Under the pieces are notes generated by a model. The model searched no databases. It was not told where the DNA came from and worked only from the letters and a program-made list of their open reading frames with translations. From NCBI GenBank assembly GCA_003254885.1, contig QANT01000231.1, positions 24,812-88,811 on the forward strand: a stretch of 64,000 bases of DNA, written 5' to 3'. Positions 59,101 through 64,000 of this stretch are shown piece by piece. The first letter of the stretch is position 1. Each line of letters begins with the position of its first letter. Made by a program: the position numbers and the translations under genes. The stretch is from Purshia tridentata (taxonomy: Eukaryota > Streptophyta > Magnoliopsida > Rosales > Rosaceae).

Positions 59101-60377
59101 AGTAACTGAAACGGAAAAGAGGGTACAAAGAGAGCCTCAGAATATATATTTGAACCAAAAAGATTAAGTTGTCCATGGCCTAGCACAGGAACTGAATGGC
59201 CATTTGCGACAGATACTGATTGCTTCTTATCAAGAGCTTGAAAATTAGTAAGGCAGTCCTTATTGTTGGTCATGTGATCTGTTGCTCCCGAATCCACAAT
59301 CCAAATACCAGATGAACCATTATGAGATAAAGTGGAAAAGGCATGAAAAGTACCTGGAGCTGAGGCAGATGAAACATTAACAGCATGATTGTCCTTTTTT
59401 CCAAATTGTTGGAGTAATTGTTCAAGCTGACTGATTAACGCAGATGGGCTTGATGTGATTTCTTTTGTAAAGTTGCTTTCATCTAAAGCATGGTTTGCTG
59501 CAAATTTTGATAAACCCTTGCTTTCTTTGTTGAATTTTGGCTTTAAGTGTGGATGCAAAATCCAACACTTGTCCTTGGTGTGTCTGGTCTGTCCGCAATG
59601 GTCGCAAGTAGGTGGATTTCGCTTTCCTTTGAAGTTCTTGTTCTCTAGTCTTTGTTTTTCAGTCACAAAGGCTTTTGATTCTGATGGTTCAGACACCATT
59701 TTTCCGTGAGTGTTCATTACTTTCTTCCTTACTTCTTCTCGCTGGATTGTAGTACAAACATTAGAAAAAGTTGGAAGTTCAACACTCATAAGTATGTGGC
59801 TGCGAAGATCTTCATACTCAGAATCAAGACTGGCTAGAATTTGGAAAATCTTGTCTTCTTCTGCTCGTTTGAGTAGTGTATTAGTATCTGTAGTATGTGG
59901 CCTGTAAAGTTCCAATTCATTCCACATGCTTTTCAGCTTTCCCAGATGCTCAACAAAAGATTTTCCATTTTGAGTAACATTTGCAATTTCTTGCTTTAAC
60001 TGAAAGATGCGGGCTGCATTGTTCTGATGACCATACATTTCTTTCACTGACTCCCATAGGTGAGAAGCTGAATCTGAATAGCTGAAAATCTCAGCAATCT
60101 GGGATTCCATTGAGTTAAGTATCCAGGACATGACGAGTTGATCTTTACAGAGCCATTCTTCAAATTTTGGATCATCATTATCAGGTGCTGGAGTTTTTCC
60201 ACTAATGAAACCAAGCTTAGACCTTCCTCCAAGAGCTAACGTAATTGCTCTAGACCAAGGGATATAATTAAGCCCATTCAGCAAAACCGAACACAGTCGT
60301 ATATTAGGATTGGACTCAGATTCAGAGCCTCCTAAGGTGAACGTTGAAGAGGAAGATTTCCTTTGTTCTTCACCCAT
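56196..60377 (-). CDS. Copia Gag-Pol polyprotein, intact ORF
   Basis: One uninterrupted ORF of 1393 aa starting MGEEQRKSSSS. In order, with rough residues: gag of the UBN2 type (LNGLNYIPWSRAITLAL, 33 onward), CCHC knuckle CDHCGQTRHTKDKC (about 257), protease WIVDSGATDHM (about 359), integrase zinc-binding HQRLGH...CDIC (492-519), integrase catalytic D-D-E in HSDLWGP, RSDNGTEF and NGVAERKNR (545, 609, 645), reverse transcriptase with DVKNAFLHGELEEEVYM (about 997) and YVDDLIITG (about 1077), and RNase H with CDADWAG and SSAEAEYRAM (about 1242 onward). Protease-integrase-RT-RNase H order is the copia order. No stop or frameshift is seen, so the element may be autonomous. The gene ends at the purine tract before the LTR. 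Confidence 0.96.
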   Translation of the reverse strand: MGEEQRKSSSSTFTLGGSESESNPNIRLCSVLLNGLNYIPWSRAITLALGGRSKLGFISGKTPAPDNDDPKFEEWLCKDQLVMSWILNSMESQIAEIFSYSDSASHLWESVKEMYGHQNNAARIFQLKQEIANVTQNGKSFVEHLGKLKSMWNELELYRPHTTDTNTLLKRAEEDKIFQILASLDSEYEDLRSHILMSVELPTFSNVCTTIQREEVRKKVMNTHGKMVSEPSESKAFVTEKQRLENKNFKGKRNPPTCDHCGQTRHTKDKCWILHPHLKPKFNKESKGLSKFAANHALDESNFTKEITSSPSALISQLEQLLQQFGKKDNHAVNVSSASAPGTFHAFSTLSHNGSSGIWIVDSGATDHMTNNKDCLTNFQALDKKQSVSVANGHSVPVLGHGQLNLFGSNIYSEALFVPSFPFQLLSVGKLTNALNCDAIFSSQSVIFQDRMTKKKIGEGTYSNGLYLINQPLYQSKVFHTSAVSPSCLWHQRLGHPSDHVLNSLFPSLKSNSLNCDICHYSKQTRLPFVSSLSKSEKPFDLVHSDLWGPAPIDSYDGFRYFVIFVDDFSRATWLYLLKSKSETFTCFKDFHSMIVTQFNSHIKVLRSDNGTEFLSNTFSEYLIEHGILHETSCVGTPQQNGVAERKNRDLLEKTRSVMFQMHVPKAFWSHGVLAATYLINRLPSRILNFKSPLEIIKRRKLNLSHLRVFGCQCFVHIQANHRDKLEPRATLCAFLGYSSTKKGYKCYDPATRKIIISRDVKFNEAKSFFEKQLGNIFQRENFFDSIPLPLVDDNLVPSQPASRDIEAIHTNSEVAPTQNASAPESPSLEALRRSNRTRQQSTRLKDFVTYQVSRYPINKYVSYAAFSPSHTAFVSSITQNTEPASFSEAIKHSIWRKAMQEELQALDDNKTWTVVKIPKDKRPVGCRWVYKTKFNSDGTVERHKARLVAKGFTQTYGVDYKETFAPVAKMNSVRVLLSVAINQQWPLYQMDVKNAFLHGELEEEVYMTIPPGYNHEYQKGMVCKLNKALYGLKQSPRAWYAKLSSVLESTGFKRSCADSSLFVKKGSSGIVVVLIYVDDLIITGSSASEVTQLKSFLSLRFSIKDLGTLKYFLGIEVASSSKGLFLNQRKYVLDLLKETGMVEVKPLSNPVSSKGKLDLDGELLTNASNYQRMVGRLIYLTITRPDITFAVSQVSQFMHAPRTNHWRAVKRILRYLKGSPGQGILMVPHGHSQIVGYCDADWAGNPIDRKSTTGFCTFVGGNLVTWKSKKQIVVARSSAEAEYRAMASVTSELIWLRYLLKDLGVSFSLPMKLLCDNQAAIHIASNPVFHERTKHIEVDCHFVREKVQANIIKPQFVRSGEQLADVLTKGMPSAQFHQLLSKLGSVIIPVQA

Positions 60378-60427
60378 TTAAATGGGAATTAAGAAGAAAA
60401 AAAATGCAGAAGCCTTAAGGAGCTTAA

Positions 60428-60440
60428 TGCTCTGATACCA
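60428..60440 (-). promoter_or_regulatory. Copia primer-binding site
   Basis: On the element strand it reads TGGTATCAGAGCA directly after the 5' LTR, complementary to initiator tRNA-Met. Confidence 0.85.
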
Positions 60441-60771
60441 TATAGAAAAAGAGAAGCAATTAAGTTATCAAAGGAAGACAAGTGTTTAGTGGTTCAGCTG
60501 GAGATAATCCCAGCTTACATCCACATAGAGAGATAAAATCTCATTAAGAATCATAAACAGAGCACAGGGCAAAGCTTAGTACAAATAGAAGGATGGAGTA
60601 CCAGCCAACCAACAACATTAAAGCCACAGACGGCTAAAACAATAAATTAAGCTGCAGATGGCTATAGAGCCCAACGACTAAATTCAACCTTAAAGCCCTT
60701 CTAGCTTCCTTACATTAATAGTTAACTAACAGCTACCTATTAATTATAAGGATTAATAACAGCTTCCAACA
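60441..60771 (-). repeat. Copia 5' LTR
   Basis: 331 bp. It directly abuts the truncated LRR exon on its right side. Confidence 0.93.
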
Positions 60772-62176
60772 GTACAAGTTTGGCTGAGGTTGATGATTCT
60801 GTTGGATTCCTTGATAAACTTATTAGCTTGGATTTGCAGGGATGCTCTAACCTTACGATATTTCCAGCAAGAATTAGCTTGAAATTGCTGAGAAGGTTTA
60901 CTCTTACAGGTTGTATAAAGCTTGAGACTTTCCCAGAAGTGGACAAGATGGAATCTCTAAGGTCTTTAGACCTGGACGAAACCGGTATAAGAGAATTGCC
61001 TTCATCAATTGCATGTCTCAATGGGCTTCATATGTTTTCTGCAAATGAGTGTGAGAACCTTAAAAAAATATCATTGAGCAGATTTCCCAAGCTACAACTT
61101 TTCAGTGTCAGAGGATTCAATTTATCAGAGGATTTCCTTGTGAGTCTTGATTGCTTGTCCACATTGACAACACTCAATCTATCAGGAAACCATTTCGTTA
61201 GTCTTCCCGCAGAACTTAGCAAATTTGTCAATCTACGCATACTTTGCTTGTTTGCTTGCAAGAGGCTTCGAGAAATTCCACCTCTTGCACCAAATGTAAG
61301 AGAAGTTTCAGTAGGTAATTGCAAGGCATTAGAAATTTTTCCAAAACTGTCAAGCGTTTTTGAACATAATCAATCACAGGGGCTTGGTCAGATCGTCTTG
61401 AGTAATTGCAACAGAGTATGTGCGAATCATGGCTGTGAAGTGGCGAACATGGAACCACTTTTACTGAATCAGGTTCTGTTTCTGTCTCTGTCTCTGTCTC
61501 TGTCTCTCTATATATATATTTTTAATTATGATCATTCATGATTGTTGTAGAGCTATAAAAATTGCAGGTATTTGCTCACCGCTCTTACCCATTTGAAATT
61601 ACACTTCCTCGCAATGAAGTTCCAAATTGGTTCAGATGTCGTAAGAATCTGAATTTTATACATGAATCTGAAATGTCAATAGAGAACGTTGATATTTGTG
61701 AATTCTCTATTGAAATTCCAACAAGCTTAGAATGGGAGAAGTCAGGATTGGCTTTGTGTGTTGCTTTCGAAATCAAGAAAATTAAACGCAGAATTCTAAA
61801 TTATGTGTGTTTTGGAGTCAAAATTCACATAAATAGAGCAGAAAAGTATAATAAGATGGTTGACTGTGATGAGACAGAGTCAACTCATGTGTGGCTGAGG
61901 TATATTCCATTACCGGATCGATACAACCATAATTCTGTTGAGGAAGATGGATTGTTATATGATATGTGTAAAGTTACATTTTACCTTGTAGTCACGGGCT
62001 CAGTGTCTGTGTTGGTTAAAAGCTGCGGAGTCCATCTAATTTGCAACCAAGATCAAGAGCAGAACTCACAACAGAAGAGGCCTCCTGGATCCTCGGTTGA
62101 TACAAACGACGTCGTTGATCGAAAACGGAAGTGTATTCAGGAGCAACGGCCATCCCCTGATCACACATTCATATGA
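60772..62176 (+). pseudogene. 3' fragment of a TIR-NBS-LRR resistance gene
   Basis: Exon pieces about 60774-61472 and 61568-62176 join in phase to about 435 aa. The first holds leucine-rich repeats of TNL type (LISLDLQGCSNLTIFP, SLRSLDLDETGIRELPSSIA, TLTTLNLSGNHFVSLPAELS, LREIPPLAPNV). The second is the post-LRR C-JID/jelly-roll domain (ITLPRNEVPNWFRC, then VDICEFSIEIP and GLALCVAFEI), with a basic C-terminal tail (VDRKRKCIQE). TIR, NB-ARC and the earlier LRRs are absent: the reading frame starts at the copia LTR border and the far side of the insertion shows no LRR coding. The copy is therefore truncated and likely non-functional, unless its 5' part lies elsewhere. Known TNLs detect pathogen effectors in the cytosol or nucleus. 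Confidence 0.85.
61478..61522. repeat. CTGTCT/TA microsatellite in TNL intron
   Basis: TCTGTC hexamers repeat about five times and pass into a short TA run, immediately after the first exon's donor site. Confidence 0.8.
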
Positions 62177-63357
62177 TTCATTTGGATGCTTCTTATACTG
62201 CTTTCTATGGAGCATCTGGTGTTCTTCATTGTCACTAGCTTACTCTCTGTATTAGTTTCTCTGTTTCCTTATTTGGTGGTCAATTGGTTTTTACGCCATG
62301 TCGTTTGAATGAAATTCTCTGTATGGTTCTAATGGGTTTGTGTTGTCGTTCTGTTGAAAATAATAGTTAAGTGGGGATGGTAATTAGAGGCTTCAAACTT
62401 CAGATGTTTTGGAACCAAATGTCTGATATCATGTCAGATAATTACTAATTAAACTTCAAAAGATTAATTAACAATCTAAACTCGTGATAATTTAAGGTTT
62501 AGCATTCCAGGATAGTGAAGCTCACAAATCACTGATTCACTGCCATATCCACAATTACCTTTGAATTTAAATTCTGTGACAAAAAACAATGAATTTAATT
62601 TCACAAATATTGGGCTATAGGTAGCTGAGAAAGGGTCGAGTTCAGTCCAAAGTTTGACAGGCCAGGCTTGGTTACAACCCAAGCCCATCAAGCCCAACTT
62701 TCTTTTTAAGCTGCCATATTTCATCCCCAACTTCTAGCCCATAGCACTCATTCATACTCTTGTGTGTCTAGTGGCAATACACTAGACCCCTGGTGTTTAG
62801 AGGAATTGGGTGTTCATAACTAAAATATAAGGTATACATAAAATTAAAATCACCTACAGTTACACTAGTACAAATGAGATTTTTACTTTTTAAGTCCTTA
62901 TAGTTTAAATTAAAAGGTTGCCGTTGTACTTTTGTGGCTTAGTTTAGTTTGCAATTAAGGATAAAAAAAGTCAACTCCATATAATTTTTCTACAAGTAAG
63001 TCAACTCAATTACTTTTGGCCATTTCAAGTAAGCCAAAGAGCTAACTGTGGCTCCTCTATGATTATTCAACTTCCTGCTACTCCATAACTTAATCATACA
63101 TAATTTCCAACAAAGTTAATTACGTGTATGGTCCCTTTTTCTTCTTCTTTTCTGGAACTTTTGGCTAGGAATAAATATCGTGTTGTACTAATGTTCTACA
63201 AATTTGACAACAGGCACCCACAAATGAAAAGCTATCTCTGAGAAAAATATCAACTGTTTCCTTCAAGACGACGTGTACACAAAGCTATAATTGAAGAATG
63301 GCAGCAATCCTCATAAATGGGCACCAACCACAGCACTGTCTGTGTTGGAAACTCTTA
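62177..63357. other. Intergenic region, no gene seen
   Basis: Contains the presumed 3' end of the TNL fragment, then AT-rich DNA. The 84-aa minus-strand ORF at 62476-62730 has no family resemblance. Confidence 0.5.
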
Positions 63358-63960
63358 GGGCCGTTTGGATAGGGGGTGATTTGGATTTGGATTTGGATTT
63401 GAGCTCTTCAAATCCAAATCCACCTATTTGGTATAATTTAAAGGAGTGTATTTGGATTTGGCCCAAATCCAAGATGGATTTGAGAAGACTAAATTCATGA
63501 ATTTCAAATACATTCTCCAACTAGGTATTTGAAATCTCACCATCCCACCCTCTCTCTCTCTCCCTCACTTTTGGCCACAATTGCCGGTGACCACCGCCGG
63601 CCACCCTCCGGCGACTTTCCGGTGATTTTTCCGGCCATCACCGGCGACTTTCCGACGACTTTCCAATGACTTTTCCGGCCACCTCCGGCGACTTTTCCGA
63701 TCATCCACCGACAACTTTTCTGACCACTTTTAGGCGACTTTTTCGGCCACCCTTCGACAACTTTTTTTATTTTTAATCATATATTTCAATTCTTAAATTG
63801 TTAAAAAAAATTAAAAATTGAAATACTTTGTAAAATCTTTGTTTTTAAATTTTGCATTCAAACAATAGAATTTCAAATCTAAGGATTTCAATTACATGGA
63901 TTTCAAGTGCATAAATTTGAAATCCAAATCCAAATCCAAATTCAAGAATCCAAACGGACC
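63358..63960. mobile_element. Tourist-like (PIF/Harbinger) MITE
   Basis: A 603-bp element with left tip GGGCCGTTTGGAT and inverted right tip GGTCCGTTTGGAT (12 of 13 identical), flanked by TTA at 63355-63357 and 63961-63963. GGATTT/AAATCC hexamers are stacked inside both ends. The middle (63575-63760) is a degenerate repeat of CCGGCGACTTTTCCGG-like units. It has no coding capacity. A 3-bp TTA duplication with G-starting tips is the PIF/Harbinger pattern. Confidence 0.82.
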
Positions 63961-64000
63961 TTAACGTGTAATTAATACCACTTAATTATGGGTCACATCT

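Larger units (their letters stand above)
55858..60771 (-). mobile_element. Full-length Ty1/copia retrotransposon
   Basis: Both LTRs (55858-56188 and 60441-60771) are 331 bp and differ at four positions by eye. On the element strand the LTR starts TGTTGGAAGC and ends TTTTTCTATA. The 5' LTR is followed at once by TGGTATCAGAGC. A purine tract (GAGGGGGAG on the element strand) precedes the 3' LTR. The flanks share the pentamer ACAAG, one base from the left LTR and two bases from the right LTR, so the exact target duplication is uncertain. Confidence 0.95.

Overview
The window is nuclear DNA of a eudicot plant. It holds intron-rich genes with GT-AG junctions, plant-only families (DUF3511, FLOE/DUF1421, temperature-induced lipocalin, TIR-type NLR), long AT-rich spacers and many class I and II transposons. 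The protein style is compatible with a woody rosid, perhaps Rosaceae, but that is an inference and nothing in the sequence proves it. Gene models were built by hand from splice signals and reading-phase agreement.

Layout. 0.7-6.3 kb (+): a CDK-like kinase of the At1g54610 type, seven exons, with two small transposons in its introns. 7.8-8.1 kb (-): a small DUF3511 protein. 9.5-15.9 kb: a transposon cluster with a Mutator-like foldback, a 546-bp hAT element with perfect TIRs and 8-bp target duplication, and a 5.4-kb hAT element with a broken transposase, minisatellites and an internal telomere-like array. 16.6-19.1 kb (-): a FLOE-type DUF1421 protein. 19.6-22.6 kb (-): raffinose synthase. 24.3-24.8 kb: a tandem duplication in front of the next gene. 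25.0-27.8 kb (+): an OCRE plus G-patch protein of AGGF1 type, convergent with 28.8-32.8 kb (-): FIP37/WTAP, a subunit of the mRNA m6A methyltransferase complex. 32.8-36.6 kb: AT-rich spacer with no recognisable gene. 36.6-48.0 kb (-): two chromovirus-type Ty3 elements in an LTR-internal-LTR-internal-LTR array. 48-50.3 kb: spacer with relics. 50.35-51.3 kb (-): decayed MATE transporter exons. 51.6-52.3 kb (-): temperature-induced lipocalin. 52.5-55.5 kb: a MITE-like foldback and a 970-bp solo LTR with TSD. 55.9-60.8 kb (-): a young, apparently full-length Ty1/copia element. 60.8-62.2 kb (+): the 3' end of a TIR-NBS-LRR gene, cut off at the copia border. 63.4-63.96 kb: a PIF/Harbinger (Tourist)-like MITE.

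How the genes relate. Most neighbours look unrelated. Two pairs are worth noting: the FLOE-type protein and raffinose synthase, both linked to seed hydration or desiccation, lie head-to-tail about 0.5 kb apart; and two RNA-processing genes (OCRE/G-patch protein and FIP37) converge. I found no convincing new multi-gene system. The most unusual structures are the three-LTR chromovirus array, whose outer LTRs resemble each other more than the middle one, and the hAT element that carries telomere-like repeats.
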